Source: Maridesulfovibrio ferrireducens (GTDB lineage: Bacteria; Desulfobacterota; Desulfovibrionia; Desulfovibrionales; Desulfovibrionaceae). From it: a DNA stretch of 64,000 bases. Position 1 is the first letter of the stretch, and each line of letters starts with the position of its first letter. Location of the stretch: positions 62,001-126,000 of the forward strand of contig NZ_FNGA01000001.1 of NCBI RefSeq assembly GCF_900101105.1, read 5' to 3'. The notes under the pieces were generated by a model, which was not told where the DNA came from, ran no database searches, and worked only from the letters and a program-made list of their open reading frames with translations. Of this stretch, positions 1 to 11,109 are shown one piece after another. A program made the position numbers and the translations under genes.

Positions 1-611
1 GCACTGGACGTTTCCTTATTAAAGCCGGAAATGAAACGGCTGAGACAATTTTGCCGACCTGCGGTTCTCATTTCGCTGAAAACGCTGCCGCTGTAACCTG
101 TGCGGCTTCACTGCTCGGGTTCAATCTGCAGGAAATTGCTGACAGATTAAATACTGTACAATTGCCGAAACAAAGATTTCACTGCCACGCTCTCGGAAAG
201 TGGACACTTATAGACGATTCATACAATGCGAATCCTCTTTCCATGAACAAGGCAATAGACACAGCAAAACAGATTGCTAAAGAAAGACCTCTGGTTCTGG
301 TACTCGGAGATATGCTCGAACTTGGTGATGATGCTGTGGAGGCTCATCGCGAACTAGGCAAAAAAATCGCTGCGATCAAACCGGATGTAACTTTCTATTA
401 CGGTAAACATTACGATGATGTTGCTTCAAGCACAAACGGCTCAACTTTTGTTCCGGTGAACAAGCCATCGGAATTTTTGAACGGAATACATGAGCTTGGA
501 CTGAATGATGCGGTGGTTCTTTTTAAAGGGTCAAGATCCTGCCGCATGGAAAATTACTTCCACGCACTTAATAACGAGGTCACTGGGGAGACCGGAGGAA
601 ACAAAGCATGA
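1..611 (+). CDS. murF: UDP-MurNAc-tripeptide--D-Ala-D-Ala ligase, C-terminal part (5' end outside window)
   Basis: This is the 3' part of murF. The reading frame is open from base 3 and ends with TGA at 609-611. MurF adds D-Ala-D-Ala to the cytoplasmic UDP-MurNAc-tripeptide, the last soluble step of peptidoglycan precursor synthesis. About 203 residues are visible. They include the [10 protein letters not shown] motif and LGDMLELG, both typical of the Mur ligase central and C-terminal domains. The ATP-binding N-terminal part lies upstream of the window, so the TTG at base 51 is not the true start. The stop overlaps the mraY start (ATGA), which implies translational coupling in the mur/fts operon. 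Confidence 0.95.
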   Translation, partial: TGRFLIKAGNETAETILPTCGSHFAENAAAVTCAASLLGFNLQEIADRLNTVQLPKQRFHCHALGKWTLIDDSYNANPLSMNKAIDTAKQIAKERPLVLVLGDMLELGDDAVEAHRELGKKIAAIKPDVTFYYGKHYDDVASSTNGSTFVPVNKPSEFLNGIHELGLNDAVVLFKGSRSCRMENYFHALNNEVTGETGGNKA

Positions 612-1684
612 TTTATCATTTTCTTGTCCCCCTGAGCGCACAAATCAGTGCTTTGAATGTTTTCAGATATATCACATTCAGATCAATCTACGCCCTGCTG
701 ACTGCACTGATAATTACTATCGTTCTCGGCCCTGCCATGATGCGCTGGCTGCAAAGAATCAAGTGCGGTCAATACATTCAGGAAGACGGCCCTCAGCATC
801 AATGCAAAGCTGGAACCCCTACCATGGGCGGCCTGCTTTTAGGATTCGGAGTATTAATTTCCACCCTTCTTTGGGCGGATCTTTCAAACGTATATGTATG
901 GTTGACAATGTTCGTGTTTGTGGGATTCGGAGCTGTCGGTTTTGTCGATGACTACATCAAAGTGGTCAAAAAACAAAATAAAGGTCTCTCAGCCGTTGCA
1001 AAACTCGGAGGACAGTTGATCGTTGCCGGAATCGCAGTTGCGCTCCTTATTATGCAGCCCGCTTATTCCACGGAACTTTCAGTCCCGTTCTTTAAAAACA
1101 TAAGCCCTGATCTAGGCTGGTTCTATCTGCCGTTTGCACTGCTGGTTCTCATTGGTTCATCCAACGGAGTAAATCTTACAGACGGACTCGACGGACTGGC
1201 TATCGGACCTTCCATTGTCGGAGCGAGTTGTTTTGCATTTTTTATTTATGTTGCGGGACATGTCGGAATAGCAAGTTACCTGAACGTCACCCACGTTCCC
1301 GGAGTGGGAGAAGTAACCGTTTTTTGCGGAGCTTTGGTCGGAGCAGGACTGGGATTCCTCTGGTACAACGCCTATCCCGCTCAAATTTTCATGGGTGATG
1401 TGGGATCGCTCAGTATAGGTGGAGTTTTAGGTTTTATCGCGGTTCTAGCCAAACAGGAACTTCTCTTGACCATCGTAGGCGGAGTTTTTGTTTTCGAAAC
1501 TCTCTCGGTAATTCTTCAGGTTGGATATTTTAAATTCAGCGGTGGCAAACGGATTTTCCGCATGGCTCCGCTTCATCATCATTTTGAACACAAAGGCGTT
1601 CCTGAATCAAAGATCGTCATAAGATTCTGGATACTTTCAGTATTAATGGCCTTAATGGCTTTAAGCACCCTGAAACTCAGGTAA
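608..1684 (+). CDS. mraY: Phospho-N-acetylmuramoyl-pentapeptide transferase
   Basis: MraY is the polytopic inner-membrane enzyme that transfers phospho-MurNAc-pentapeptide to undecaprenyl phosphate, giving lipid I. The 358-residue product has the family's hydrophobic pattern of about ten membrane segments. It carries the diagnostic motifs GFVDDYIK (Asp pair), [21 protein letters not shown] and PLHHHFE. Length and motif order match complete MraY proteins. The start overlaps the murF stop by four bases. murD follows five bases after the stop, consistent with one operon. Confidence 0.98.
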   Translation: MIYHFLVPLSAQISALNVFRYITFRSIYALLTALIITIVLGPAMMRWLQRIKCGQYIQEDGPQHQCKAGTPTMGGLLLGFGVLISTLLWADLSNVYVWLTMFVFVGFGAVGFVDDYIKVVKKQNKGLSAVAKLGGQLIVAGIAVALLIMQPAYSTELSVPFFKNISPDLGWFYLPFALLVLIGSSNGVNLTDGLDGLAIGPSIVGASCFAFFIYVAGHVGIASYLNVTHVPGVGEVTVFCGALVGAGLGFLWYNAYPAQIFMGDVGSLSIGGVLGFIAVLAKQELLLTIVGGVFVFETLSVILQVGYFKFSGGKRIFRMAPLHHHFEHKGVPESKIVIRFWILSVLMALMALSTLKLR

Positions 1685-1689
1685 ATAAA

Positions 1690-2994
1690 ATGGATAGCGA
1701 ATTCGTCAAACAGGTCACTAAGACCCGCATGTTTACTAACCGACTGGCCGTTGTTGCCGGAGCCGGACGCTCAGGGCTTGCCGCCGCAAGGTTGCTTCAC
1801 GCCCTCGGTGCGACAGTGCGTATTGTTGATGAAAACAAAAATATTACTGAAGATATTCTGAACGGTCTCGGTGCGGATGCACAGCTTATGATCGGCCCCG
1901 CTTGCCCGGAACAATTCAAAGGAGCCGACGTTATAGTCGTCAGCCCCGGTGTTCCTGTCCGGAAAATCAAACCGATGCTTGGCGACATGCCGGAAAGAAA
2001 AATCATTTCCGAATTGGAACTGGCTTCATGGTTTGCAGACGAGCCTATGATTGCCATCACCGGAACGAACGGAAAAACAACGACCACTGCACTCATAACG
2101 CACATACTTGAACACTCGGGCAGAAAAGCATTTGCGGGAGCCAACTACGGAACTCCCCTCTCCGAATACATTCTGGCTAAAGGACAGTGTGATGTTCTTG
2201 TTCTTGAAGTTTCAAGCTTTCAATTACAAAACTGCCACCTTTTCAGACCTGATGTTGCGATTCTTCTTAACATTTCAGCTAATCATCTGGATTACCATCT
2301 GGATATGGATGAATACGTTTCCGCTAAGCTTAAAATCTTCGAACGGCAGGCTCCGGATGCACTTGCAATCCTTCCGGCTTCGATGTGCAATGAACTGAAT
2401 CCGGCTGAATTCACAAAAGCTTCAGTCAAATGGTTCGACGGAAAAAACGTTAAAGAACAACCGAATCTTCCCGGCATACATAACCGCTCTAACATCGAAG
2501 CGGCATGGCTTGCCCTTGAAAAATTAGGACTGACCAAAGAAGAAATTCAAGCGGGTATTGATTCATTCAAAGGAAAACGCCATCGCATTGAAAATCTAGG
2601 TTCTGTAAACGGAGTAACCTTTATTAACGACTCAAAAGGTACAAACCTTGATGCGGTCGTTGCCGCGCTCGGCAGCTTTGACGGTCCTATAAGACTCTTG
2701 CTTGGCGGAGTGTTTAAAGGCGGAAAGGTTGCGGATCTAATTCCTGCTATGAAAGGAAAAGTTACAGAAGTAGCGCTGTTCGGAGCTGGACGGGAACATT
2801 TTGAATCCCCTTTGAAAAACGATTTTAAAATTTCGTGGCACGAGAATCTCGAAAAGGCAGTTAATACTCTTTTCGCAAACTCAATGGCAGGAGATACAAT
2901 TCTGCTTTCACCTGCCACTGCAAGCTTTGACGCATACACAGGATATGATGCCAGAGGCGATGATTTCAAAAGGATCATGGAGGAGCTGTCTTGA
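1690..2994 (+). CDS. murD: UDP-N-acetylmuramoyl-L-alanine--D-glutamate ligase
   Basis: MurD is the cytoplasmic ATP-dependent ligase that adds D-glutamate to UDP-MurNAc-L-Ala. The 434-residue product has an N-terminal Rossmann-like domain (VVAGAGRSGLAAARLL). The Mur ligase P-loop TGTNGKTTTT lies near residue 125, followed by NHLDYH and a C-terminal domain with NDSKGTN. The start at 1690 has no strong Shine-Dalgarno. A second ATG near 1729, just before the Rossmann strand, is possible. The stop overlaps the TTG start of ftsW. Confidence 0.97.
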   Translation: MDSEFVKQVTKTRMFTNRLAVVAGAGRSGLAAARLLHALGATVRIVDENKNITEDILNGLGADAQLMIGPACPEQFKGADVIVVSPGVPVRKIKPMLGDMPERKIISELELASWFADEPMIAITGTNGKTTTTALITHILEHSGRKAFAGANYGTPLSEYILAKGQCDVLVLEVSSFQLQNCHLFRPDVAILLNISANHLDYHLDMDEYVSAKLKIFERQAPDALAILPASMCNELNPAEFTKASVKWFDGKNVKEQPNLPGIHNRSNIEAAWLALEKLGLTKEEIQAGIDSFKGKRHRIENLGSVNGVTFINDSKGTNLDAVVAALGSFDGPIRLLLGGVFKGGKVADLIPAMKGKVTEVALFGAGREHFESPLKNDFKISWHENLEKAVNTLFANSMAGDTILLSPATASFDAYTGYDARGDDFKRIMEELS

Positions 2995-4106
2995 ATAAAA
3001 AGAAGACACTTTCCGATAAACCGGAACGCCCGGACTATTGGCTCTTAGGTGCCGCATTATTGCTGGCATGCTTCGGGCTTATGATGGTTCTCTCTGCCAG
3101 CGGCATTATGGCGGAACGGTTTTTCGATGATAAATACCTGTTTTTCAGAAAACAGGCTATCTTCCTTGCGACTGGCGTCTTTATGATGTTCATATGCTCA
3201 AAACTGCCTAAGTCCTTTTTTTACAATATGGTTTATGTATGGCTTATGGTGGCGTTCCTGCTATTATTTCTATGCGATTTCACGCCTCTTTCTATCTCAG
3301 CCGGCGGAGCTAAACGGTGGATTGCAATGGGACCGCTAAGAATACAGCCACTTGAGTTCTGTAAACCAGCGCTAATACTGTATCTGGCCTACTTTTTCTC
3401 GCGCAAGCAGGACATGATCAGATCGTTCAGCATAGGCTTCCTGCCGCCTTTCGCCATTACCGGTGCATTGTGCCTGCTGCTTATGCTTCAGCCTGATTTC
3501 GGTGGAGCAGTATTCCTTGCCATGATCCTGTTTTTCATGAGTCTGGTTGGCGGAACCCGCATATCATATCTGTTTACCTCCCTCCTTTTCGCAGGCGGCG
3601 CAGGATATCTGCTGATTACAAGCTCGCCTTACAGACTAAAGCGTATGACAGCTTTCATGGACCCCTTTAAAAGCGCTCAAAACGAAGGTTATCAGCTAGT
3701 TCAGTCGCTATATGCTTTCGGTTCAGGAAACATTTTCGGACAAGGTCTTGGCGCCGGTAAACAAAAATTATTCTTCCTACCGGAAGCACACAATGACTTC
3801 ATCATGGCTGTAGTCGGCGAAGAACTCGGTTTTGCGGGAGTTACAGTCGTATTTCTTGTTATCGGATTCCTGCTTTGGCGTGGCTTTAAAATAGCTCTGG
3901 CACAGGATGATCTTCAAGACAGATTCACAGCTTACGGAATGACAATCATGCTTGCACTCGGATTTACTCTGAATCTAGCTGTGGTCATGGGCGCTGTACC
4001 TCCGAAAGGAGTCCCGATGCCCTTCGTAAGTTACGGTGGTTCCAGCATGCTGATATCATGCGTTTGTATAGGCATTCTCCTCAACCTTTCGAGGGGGAAA
4101 GTCTGA
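2991..4106 (+). CDS. ftsW: Lipid II polymerase / division protein FtsW (SEDS family)
   Basis: FtsW is the SEDS glycosyltransferase that polymerises lipid II at the septum together with a class B penicillin-binding protein. The 371-residue product is very hydrophobic, with about ten membrane spans. It has the family segment [18 protein letters not shown] and a C-terminal [10 protein letters not shown]. The start is TTG at 2991, overlapping the murD stop as TTGA. A GGAGG-like Shine-Dalgarno lies about ten bases upstream and no ATG fits better. Placement between murD and murG is canonical for FtsW rather than RodA. Confidence 0.96.
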   Translation: MNKKKTLSDKPERPDYWLLGAALLLACFGLMMVLSASGIMAERFFDDKYLFFRKQAIFLATGVFMMFICSKLPKSFFYNMVYVWLMVAFLLLFLCDFTPLSISAGGAKRWIAMGPLRIQPLEFCKPALILYLAYFFSRKQDMIRSFSIGFLPPFAITGALCLLLMLQPDFGGAVFLAMILFFMSLVGGTRISYLFTSLLFAGGAGYLLITSSPYRLKRMTAFMDPFKSAQNEGYQLVQSLYAFGSGNIFGQGLGAGKQKLFFLPEAHNDFIMAVVGEELGFAGVTVVFLVIGFLLWRGFKIALAQDDLQDRFTAYGMTIMLALGFTLNLAVVMGAVPPKGVPMPFVSYGGSSMLISCVCIGILLNLSRGKV

Positions 4107-5188
4107 TGAAACGCATCATCATCACCACAGGAGGCACCGGTGGACACGTTTTCCCTGCTTTGGCAGTTGCTGCTAAAATTCAGGAAAAACACCCACACTG
4201 TGAAATCCTTTTCCTCGGCGGCAAAGGGCCGGAAAAAGACATGGTAAGACATGCAGGAATCGAATTTATAGGTCTTCCGGCAAAGGGAGTTCTAGGCGGC
4301 GGGTTTAAAAGAATTTTCGGTTCGTTTTGGATATTTAAAGCTTTTGTTCTTTCAATAAAAGAACTTGTAAATTTTAAACCGGAAGCAGTCATAGGTTTCG
4401 GTGGATATGCCGGATTCTGTCCAGTGCTCGCAGCATGGATGCTCGGAATTCCTACTGCGATACACGAACAGAACAGCATTCCGGGAATTACAAACAGGAT
4501 ACTCGGTAAAATTTCAAAGGCAGTCTTCACCTCTTTTGAAGATGAAAACGAAGCTTTCCCGGCAGAAAAGGTTGATGTTGTCGGAAATCCTGTTCGTAAA
4601 GAAATAATTGATTTCGGCAGTCAGGCAAAAGAGATGAATGTACTTATTTTTGGCGGAAGTCAGGGTGCGACCGCAATCAACAATGCAGTTATCGAAGCAC
4701 TGCCCATGCTCAAAGATGCAGATATCAATCTGCGGCACCAGACAGGGAAAGAAGATTTTGAACGAGTTAAAACTGAATATAAAAAGGCAGCTGTAAATTC
4801 CATGACAGTGTCTTCGTTCATTCATGATATGTCCGCCGCATATTCAGACGCTCAGCTTGTGGTTTGTCGCGCGGGAGCATCTACAGTTTTTGAAATTGCG
4901 GCAGCAGGAAAACCGGCGATTTTTATCCCGTTTCCACAGGCCACGCATGACCACCAGACCGCCAATGCCGATTCTCTGGAAAAACTCGGCGCGGCCAAGG
5001 TCATTCCACAGAATAAACTGACCGGAAAAGTGCTGGCCCATGAAATATTGAACTTAATTTTAGATCAGGACGCGCTTCAAGAAATGGGCAAACAGGCCCT
5101 CAAATTTGCACGCCCGGAAGCAGCCGCCGCAATAGTGGACGGCCTCGAAATAATTATTCGCATGAAAAAGGTGAGAGGTTTAGCATGA
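4106..5188 (+). CDS. murG: Lipid II synthase (GlcNAc transferase)
   Basis: MurG is the peripheral membrane GT28 glycosyltransferase that adds GlcNAc to lipid I to make lipid II. The ATG at 4106 overlaps the ftsW stop (TGATG) and follows a GAGGGGGA Shine-Dalgarno. It gives 360 residues beginning at the [12 protein letters not shown] motif, as expected. A longer open frame upstream runs inside ftsW and is not needed. Other motifs are [13 protein letters not shown] and the UDP-binding GGSQGA and [10 protein letters not shown] segments. The stop overlaps the murC start. Confidence 0.97.
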   Translation: MKRIIITTGGTGGHVFPALAVAAKIQEKHPHCEILFLGGKGPEKDMVRHAGIEFIGLPAKGVLGGGFKRIFGSFWIFKAFVLSIKELVNFKPEAVIGFGGYAGFCPVLAAWMLGIPTAIHEQNSIPGITNRILGKISKAVFTSFEDENEAFPAEKVDVVGNPVRKEIIDFGSQAKEMNVLIFGGSQGATAINNAVIEALPMLKDADINLRHQTGKEDFERVKTEYKKAAVNSMTVSSFIHDMSAAYSDAQLVVCRAGASTVFEIAAAGKPAIFIPFPQATHDHQTANADSLEKLGAAKVIPQNKLTGKVLAHEILNLILDQDALQEMGKQALKFARPEAAAAIVDGLEIIIRMKKVRGLA

Positions 5189-6663
5189 TCGCAGCAGAAG
5201 GACCTAACGTACCGGCAAATATGGACACAGCATGTCCCCTTATGCGCAGCAGAGTAAGTACCATTCATATGATCGGTATCGGCGGCTCAGGCATGAGCGG
5301 AATAGCCGAAGTTCTGATCAATATGGGCTTTACCATTACAGGCTCTGACCTTGCGGCAGGAGATCCGGTTAAAAGGCTTCTCAAAATGGGCGCACAGGTT
5401 TTCATCGGACACGGCGCTGAGAACGTAACTGACGCGGATGTTGTGGTAAAATCCACTGCAATTGCAGATGATAATCCAGAACTGATCAAAGCTCGCGAAC
5501 TGGGTATTCCAATTATTCCAAGAGCGGAAATGCTTGCTGAGCTCATGAGACTGCGCTCCGGTATAGCCGTTGCCGGAACACATGGCAAAACAACGACAAC
5601 TTCATTGCTTGCAACAATTTTTACTGAAGCAGGACTTGATCCTACTGTAATTATCGGCGGCAAATTAAATACATTCGGCAGCAACGCCCGCCTAGGCGAT
5701 GGACAGTTTCTCATCGCGGAAGCAGACGAATCAGACGGTTCATTCCTCTGCCTGTCACCGATCATCACCGTTGTGACCAACGTTGATATGGATCACATGG
5801 ATTTCTATCCTGATCAGGAAGCCATAGACACATCATTCAGAACTTTTATGAATGCCATTCCTTTCTATGGAATGAATGTTGTCTGCGGAGATGATCCCGG
5901 AGTAATGAGACTTCTGCCTTCCATCAAACGTCCGTACATCACTTACGGTCTGGGCAAGCAGAACAGACTCAGAGCTGAAATCCTTTCTTGCGAAGTACGC
6001 AGTCTTTTTAAAGTTTTTCTTGATGATGAACTTCTCGGTGAAGTTTCACTTGCCCAGCCCGGGAAACACAATGTGCTGAATGCTCTTGGAGCAATAGGCG
6101 TGTCCCTTGAAGCCGGACTCGATAAAAAAGCAATTCTTCAAGGACTCTCAAACTTCATGGGAGTCGGGCGCAGATTTGAAAGAAAAGGTGAATGCAAAGG
6201 TGTTCTGGTTGTGGATGACTACGGACATCACCCCGCAGAAATCAGAGCGACCATTGAAACAGCAAAAGCCTGTTATCCTACAAGACGACTGGTCATAGCT
6301 TTTCAGCCGCACAGATTTACACGGACACAGGCACTTTTCGGAGACTTCTGCAAGACTTTCGAACTGGCTGATGAGCTTCTGCTCACTGAAATTTATCCGG
6401 CATCTGAATCCCCAATTCCCGGCGTTAACGGGATGTCACTGGCTCAGGGAATCAGACAGGTGAGTTCAACTAAAGTACGTTTTTATCCAGACTTTGAAAT
6501 GATGGAAAATGAGCTCCCGAACATTTTGAAACCCGGTGATATTTTCATAACCCAAGGTGCAGGATCTATTTATCGTATCGGTGAAAACTTTTTGAAATAT
6601 CTGGAAAATGAATCTGAAAATGATTCAGCATCCGAAACAGCTGAAACAATTACTCAGCTTTAA
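5185..6663 (+). CDS. murC: UDP-N-acetylmuramate--L-alanine ligase
   Basis: MurC joins L-alanine to UDP-MurNAc in the cytoplasm, opening the peptide-stem pathway. The 492-residue product has [13 protein letters not shown] near residue 32, the P-loop [23 protein letters not shown] and [10 protein letters not shown]. The chosen ATG at 5185 overlaps the murG stop and has a GAGAGG Shine-Dalgarno. It leaves an N-terminal extension of about 20 residues. Internal ATGs at 5221 and 5242 would give a more usual N-terminus but lack a Shine-Dalgarno. The acidic, Ser/Glu-rich C-terminus is unremarkable. Confidence 0.96.
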   Translation: MIAAEGPNVPANMDTACPLMRSRVSTIHMIGIGGSGMSGIAEVLINMGFTITGSDLAAGDPVKRLLKMGAQVFIGHGAENVTDADVVVKSTAIADDNPELIKARELGIPIIPRAEMLAELMRLRSGIAVAGTHGKTTTTSLLATIFTEAGLDPTVIIGGKLNTFGSNARLGDGQFLIAEADESDGSFLCLSPIITVVTNVDMDHMDFYPDQEAIDTSFRTFMNAIPFYGMNVVCGDDPGVMRLLPSIKRPYITYGLGKQNRLRAEILSCEVRSLFKVFLDDELLGEVSLAQPGKHNVLNALGAIGVSLEAGLDKKAILQGLSNFMGVGRRFERKGECKGVLVVDDYGHHPAEIRATIETAKACYPTRRLVIAFQPHRFTRTQALFGDFCKTFELADELLLTEIYPASESPIPGVNGMSLAQGIRQVSSTKVRFYPDFEMMENELPNILKPGDIFITQGAGSIYRIGENFLKYLENESENDSASETAETITQL

Positions 6664-6692
6664 AAGCGAAGAGTAATGGCAGAGGAAAAGTA

Positions 6693-7565
6693 ATGACACT
6701 TGAATTGCTTCATGAACCGAAAATGGCAGACCTTACCTCTTTAGGTATAGGCGGAACTGCCAGAGCGCTCGCAAAAGTGCGGGACGAAGCGGGTCTGGAC
6801 GAGCTGGCTTTCTTTCACGAGAAAGAGGCAGCCGGACTTATCGCTATCGGGGAAGGAAGCAATATGCTCGCAGCTGATGGAAAGCTGAATATTGCATTCG
6901 TGCATATGGCCCTTGCAAAAAAAACCGAGCCTGAAATATCCGGTCTGACAGTCAGAGTCTCTGCCGACACAAGACTGCCCGGTTTGCTCGCATTTCTAAT
7001 TCGCAACGGCCTCAGCGGAATGGAAGGATTAGCAGGAATTCCCGGTTCTGTAGGCGGCAGCATCGCCATGAATGCCGGTTCGTACGGCACAGACATGGCT
7101 GCTTCAGTCACGAGAGTACGACTCTGGACTCCAAGCAAAGGGCTGTTCTGGAAAAACGTAGATGAAATGAACTTTGGATACAGACACTTTTCTCCCGAAA
7201 CAGGTGAATTCACCTTGATATGGGAAGCAGAATTTTTACTGAACCGCTCCACTGAAGCAGTAGTTAAGAGCAAAGTTCAGGAAGTTTTCAGTAAAAAGAA
7301 AAGCTCACAGCCTGTTCTTGAAAAAACAGCAGGCTGCGTTTTCAAAAACCCGGAAGGTTACAGCGCTGGAAAACTTCTGGATGATGCAGGATTCAAAGGC
7401 AAGACTTTAGGGGGCATGGCTTTTTCTGAAATGCACGCAAATTTTCTGGTGAATAAAGAACAGGGGACGGGAGCAGAGGCATTAGAGCTTTTGGACATGG
7501 CCACCGAAGCCGTTAGTAATAAATTCGGTATAACTCTTGAGACGGAGGTCATAGTACTACAATGA
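6693..7565 (+). CDS. murB: UDP-N-acetylenolpyruvoylglucosamine reductase
   Basis: MurB is the FAD-dependent, NADPH-using reductase that converts UDP-GlcNAc-enolpyruvate to UDP-MurNAc. The 290-residue product is of the shorter MurB type. It has GEGSNML, GIPGSVGGSIAMNAGSYG, the serine motif SAGKLLDDAGFKG and a C-terminal acidic LETEV. A GAGGAAAAG Shine-Dalgarno precedes the ATG. The stop overlaps the ftsQ start. No ddl gene lies between murB and ftsQ, unlike the arrangement in many proteobacteria. Confidence 0.96.
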   Translation: MTLELLHEPKMADLTSLGIGGTARALAKVRDEAGLDELAFFHEKEAAGLIAIGEGSNMLAADGKLNIAFVHMALAKKTEPEISGLTVRVSADTRLPGLLAFLIRNGLSGMEGLAGIPGSVGGSIAMNAGSYGTDMAASVTRVRLWTPSKGLFWKNVDEMNFGYRHFSPETGEFTLIWEAEFLLNRSTEAVVKSKVQEVFSKKKSSQPVLEKTAGCVFKNPEGYSAGKLLDDAGFKGKTLGGMAFSEMHANFLVNKEQGTGAEALELLDMATEAVSNKFGITLETEVIVLQ

Positions 7566-8428
7566 GCGTTGCAAGATTAAACAAAAGCCGTCTGAACCTG
7601 AATAACACCGACAGGAAAACACGTGCCCGCAATGTCAACAAGATGCGTAGAGAGCCGTCTCGTCCGCTTTCAGATGTTTTAACAACTCTGTTTCGCAAGA
7701 CGTGCATATCTTCCGTCTGCCTGCTGATGCTGGCAATAGTAGGACTCGGCTGCCTTGCCGGATATCGCTGGCTTACAGCACATCCCTACTTTGCATTGCA
7801 GGATATCAAGGTCACTGGAAACCATCGACTGTCTTATGGGGAAATTCTTGGAATTTCTGAGGTTGGACTGAATAAAAACAGTCTTGCTGTTAACATCGGA
7901 GACGTTGAAGGCAGACTGAGCCAGAACCATTGGATTAAATCCGCAGCGGTAAAACGTGAACTTCCGGGCAATCTGTCTATCCATGTAAGGGAAAAAACTC
8001 CTCAGTTCATGGTTAGACAAAGCGACAAACTTTTCTATTGTGACAGTTCAGGAGAACTGATTGCACCGGTTGCACCGGGCAAGTTCACCTCTCTGCCATT
8101 TTTAAATATTGAATCAGATGCCATGGGAAAAGCTGAAATACTTCCGGAATTTATGGCAGTTTTAAGCAGAAGAGAGCTTCCTTTTGATCCGGGCCAAATC
8201 GCATGGATCAACATCAAAGGCGGCGACAGAATGGAAATTTTCATGGACAACCTCGGCCTGACAATTAGGCTGGGGCTGGACAACTGGCAAGAACATCTTT
8301 CGGACCTGAACATCGTCTGGCATGACCTTAAAAACCGGGGAGAGTTCAGGAATGTTGCGACTATATCAGCTGGAAATGGTAGGGTCTGGGTTGAAAAACG
8401 GACTTCCGGCCAAGTAGCGTCGCAATGA
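7562..8428 (+). CDS. ftsQ: Cell division protein FtsQ/DivIB (POTRA domain)
   Basis: FtsQ is the bitopic divisome protein that links early and late division proteins through FtsB/FtsL. The 288-residue product has a basic cytoplasmic N-terminus of about 48 residues and one membrane span (near residues 48-70). A POTRA domain follows, beginning near FALQDIKVTGNHRL, and then the FtsQ/DivIB beta domain. Sequence conservation in this family is low. The topology and the position just upstream of ftsA support the call. Its start overlaps the murB stop. Confidence 0.92.
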   Translation: MSVARLNKSRLNLNNTDRKTRARNVNKMRREPSRPLSDVLTTLFRKTCISSVCLLMLAIVGLGCLAGYRWLTAHPYFALQDIKVTGNHRLSYGEILGISEVGLNKNSLAVNIGDVEGRLSQNHWIKSAAVKRELPGNLSIHVREKTPQFMVRQSDKLFYCDSSGELIAPVAPGKFTSLPFLNIESDAMGKAEILPEFMAVLSRRELPFDPGQIAWINIKGGDRMEIFMDNLGLTIRLGLDNWQEHLSDLNIVWHDLKNRGEFRNVATISAGNGRVWVEKRTSGQVASQ

Positions 8429-8467
8429 AAAATGCCCCAATATCTAAGGTGATGAGGAGAAAATATT

Positions 8468-9697
8468 ATGGCCAAATCTGATCTGATAGTCGGCCTCGAC
8501 GTAGGCACCACTAAGATCTGTGCTGTTGTCGGAGAGGCTACAGCTGACGGAGTCGATATTGTAGGCATCGGCACTGCACCTTCTACGGGACTTCGTAAAG
8601 GGGTTGTGGTTAACATCGAGCAGACAGTTCAGTCGATAAAGAAAGCTCTTGAAGAAGCTGAACTGATGGCTGGATGTGAAATCCGTTCCGTTTACGCAGG
8701 CATAGCAGGAAGTCACATCAAAGGTTTTAACAGCCATGGAGTCATAGCTGTTAAAGGCGGAGAAGTGACGCAAAAGGATGTGGACAGAGTTATCGACGCA
8801 GCGAAAGCTGTTGCTATCCCACTTGATAGGGAAGTAATTCACACCCTGCCGCAGGAATTTATAGTAGATGACCAGCGCGGTATTGCAGATCCGCTGGGCA
8901 TGGCCGGTGTGCGCCTTGAAGTTAAGGTTCACATTGTAACCGGTGCTGTGACATCAGCGCAGAATATCATTCGCTCATGTCACCGTTCAGGACTGGATGT
9001 ATCAGACATCGTCCTTGAATCGCTTGCTTCAAGCAAGGCTGTTCTTTCTGAAGAAGAAAGAGAAATCGGCGTTGCCATTGTAGATATCGGAGGCGGCACA
9101 ACCGACCTCGCAATTTTTGCAAATGATTCAATTAAGCACACCTCGGTTATCGCCCTGGGAGGCAATAACCTGACCAATGATATCGCTTTCGGCCTTAGAA
9201 CGCCCATGGGTTCGGCAGAACAGATCAAGGTCAAATACGGAACGGCTCTGACCGATCTCGTCACAACTGATGAGACCATCGAAGTTCCTTCCGTTGGAGG
9301 ACGTGACCATCGCAAGATGTCTAAACGTGTTCTTGCTGAAATATGCGAGCCGCGTTGTGAAGAGATCATAGCCTTGGTGGATCAAGAACTGGTTCGAAGC
9401 GGCTACAAGAATCTGATTGCAGCCGGAGTTGTACTTACCGGTGGAACTTCACTGGTGGATGGCATGCAGGAACTTGCTGAACAGGTTTTCGACCTTCCGG
9501 TACGCATTGGTTATCCAGCCGGAATCGGAGGCCTTAAAGACGTTGTTCACAGTCCCAAATACGCAACTGCGGTGGGTCTGCTTATGTACGGCGCTGAAAA
9601 GGAAGGCAGCACTGAACAAGTATTCCGTATTCGAGATGAAAATGTTTTCAACCGCATTCTGGGCAGGATGCGTAAGTGGTTCACCGATATAGCTTAG
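8468..9697 (+). CDS. ftsA: Cell division protein FtsA
   Basis: FtsA is the actin-like ATPase that tethers FtsZ to the inner membrane. The 409-residue product has the actin-fold phosphate-1 motif GLDVGTTKICAVVGE at the N-terminus. A 1C domain follows, then VVDIGGGTTDLAIF (phosphate 2) and VVLTGGTSLVDGM (adenosine motif). The C-terminus RILGRMRKWFTDIA is a short amphipathic helix, as expected for membrane attachment. A GAGGAGAAA Shine-Dalgarno precedes the ATG. The gene lies between ftsQ and ftsZ and ends in an ordinary TAG. Confidence 0.98.
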   Translation: MAKSDLIVGLDVGTTKICAVVGEATADGVDIVGIGTAPSTGLRKGVVVNIEQTVQSIKKALEEAELMAGCEIRSVYAGIAGSHIKGFNSHGVIAVKGGEVTQKDVDRVIDAAKAVAIPLDREVIHTLPQEFIVDDQRGIADPLGMAGVRLEVKVHIVTGAVTSAQNIIRSCHRSGLDVSDIVLESLASSKAVLSEEEREIGVAIVDIGGGTTDLAIFANDSIKHTSVIALGGNNLTNDIAFGLRTPMGSAEQIKVKYGTALTDLVTTDETIEVPSVGGRDHRKMSKRVLAEICEPRCEEIIALVDQELVRSGYKNLIAAGVVLTGGTSLVDGMQELAEQVFDLPVRIGYPAGIGGLKDVVHSPKYATAVGLLMYGAEKEGSTEQVFRIRDENVFNRILGRMRKWFTDIA

Positions 9698-9781
9698 TCA
9701 CGGCTGCATCAGGTGAAGGCTTTCCCGGACCCGATCATCCGGGGAATTGAAATTAATGGAAGCTTAAACAGGGGAATGAAA

Positions 9782-11041
9782 ATGATGATGGATTACATGG
9801 AAATCGAAAACGACGGTCATGCAAAAATTAAGGTAATCGGTTGTGGTGGCGGTGGTGGAAACGCTATCAACAACATGATTCAATCCGCTCTTACAGGCGT
9901 TCGCTTTATTGCTGCGAACACCGATGTTCAGGATATCAACAAATCTCTTGCTGAATACAAAATTCAGCTCGGCGACCAGCTGACTAAAGGTCTCGGCGCC
10001 GGCGCCAACCCGGATATCGGTAAAAATGCCGCACTCGAAAGCATCGAGCTGATCCGTGAACTCGTCTGCGACTGCGACATGGTTTTCGTCACAGCCGGTA
10101 TGGGCGGCGGAACCGGAACCGGAGCAGCTCCTGTTATCGCTCAGATTGCGAAAGAAGCAGGCGCCCTCACAGTAGCAGTTGTCACCAAACCTTTCTATTT
10201 TGAAGGCAAACGCAGACTTCTTCAGGCTGAAAAAGGTATTGAAGAACTCAAAAGCGTTGTTGACTCAATTATCACTATTCCTAACGACCGCCTTCTCCAG
10301 CTTGCAGCTAAAAAAGCAGCCTTCTCGGAAATGCTGAAAAAAGCTGATGAAGTTCTTTACTACGGTGTTAAAGGTATTGCCGATCTGATTACTGTTCACG
10401 GTTTAATCAACCTTGACTTTGCTGACGTTAAAGCAGTTATGTCCAGCTCAGGTCTCGCTCTCATGGGAACAGGAATCGCAAGAGGCGAAAACAGAGCTCG
10501 TGAAGCTGCAATGAAAGCTATCACAAGTCCTCTTCTTGAAGATGTTTCCATCGAAGGCGCTAAAGGCGTACTCATCAACATCACCTGCTCTCCTGACATG
10601 ACCATTGATGAAGTCAGCGAAGCAGCAAGTATTATTTATGAAGAAGCTCACGAAGATGCACAGATTTTCTTCGGAACTGTTTTCGACCCTGAAGCAGGCG
10701 ACGAAATGCGCATCACAGTTATTGCAACAGGCATCGAAACTGCTGAAGAAAAAACTATGCAGCCTGTGTGCGAAATACAGCAGCCTGTCCGCTCGAACAT
10801 TACTCCGAGAGGAATGGCTCCAAGAGCAAAAGAACACGGTAACGTAAGACAGCTCGGTAACCCTCATTCAGAAGAAGACCGTTCTATCCCCGCATATCTG
10901 CGCACCGGTGCAAAACCTGCGGAAGCAGCCGGAAAACCGGAATCAGTTAGAAGTGCTGCAAACTCCGGAGGAGAAGAATTTATCTTCCACGATGATGACG
11001 ATTTTGAAGTTCCTACTTTCATCCGCAAACAGGCTGATTAA
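9782..11041 (+). CDS. ftsZ: Cell division protein FtsZ
   Basis: FtsZ is the tubulin-like GTPase that forms the cytokinetic ring. It has the N-terminal [16 protein letters not shown] segment and the tubulin signature [16 protein letters not shown] long charged linker leads to the conserved C-terminal tail [13 protein letters not shown], which binds FtsA and other partners. The frame is open from 9713. However, AGGGG at 9769-9774 is best spaced for one of the clustered ATG codons at 9782, 9785 or 9788, so 9782 was chosen (419 residues). The exact ATG among these cannot be settled by eye. Confidence 0.97.
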   Translation: MMMDYMEIENDGHAKIKVIGCGGGGGNAINNMIQSALTGVRFIAANTDVQDINKSLAEYKIQLGDQLTKGLGAGANPDIGKNAALESIELIRELVCDCDMVFVTAGMGGGTGTGAAPVIAQIAKEAGALTVAVVTKPFYFEGKRRLLQAEKGIEELKSVVDSIITIPNDRLLQLAAKKAAFSEMLKKADEVLYYGVKGIADLITVHGLINLDFADVKAVMSSSGLALMGTGIARGENRAREAAMKAITSPLLEDVSIEGAKGVLINITCSPDMTIDEVSEAASIIYEEAHEDAQIFFGTVFDPEAGDEMRITVIATGIETAEEKTMQPVCEIQQPVRSNITPRGMAPRAKEHGNVRQLGNPHSEEDRSIPAYLRTGAKPAEAAGKPESVRSAANSGGEEFIFHDDDDFEVPTFIRKQAD

Positions 11042-11109
11042 TTCTGTCTGCATATGAATAATAATACGGAAACAACTCGGATGAACCGGAACACATCGGA
11101 CCTTGATAC

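Noticed and set aside
8035-8616. 193-codon minus-strand open frame over ftsQ/ftsA
   Set aside because: Antisense shadow across two well-supported division genes; no ribosome site or recognisable motif.
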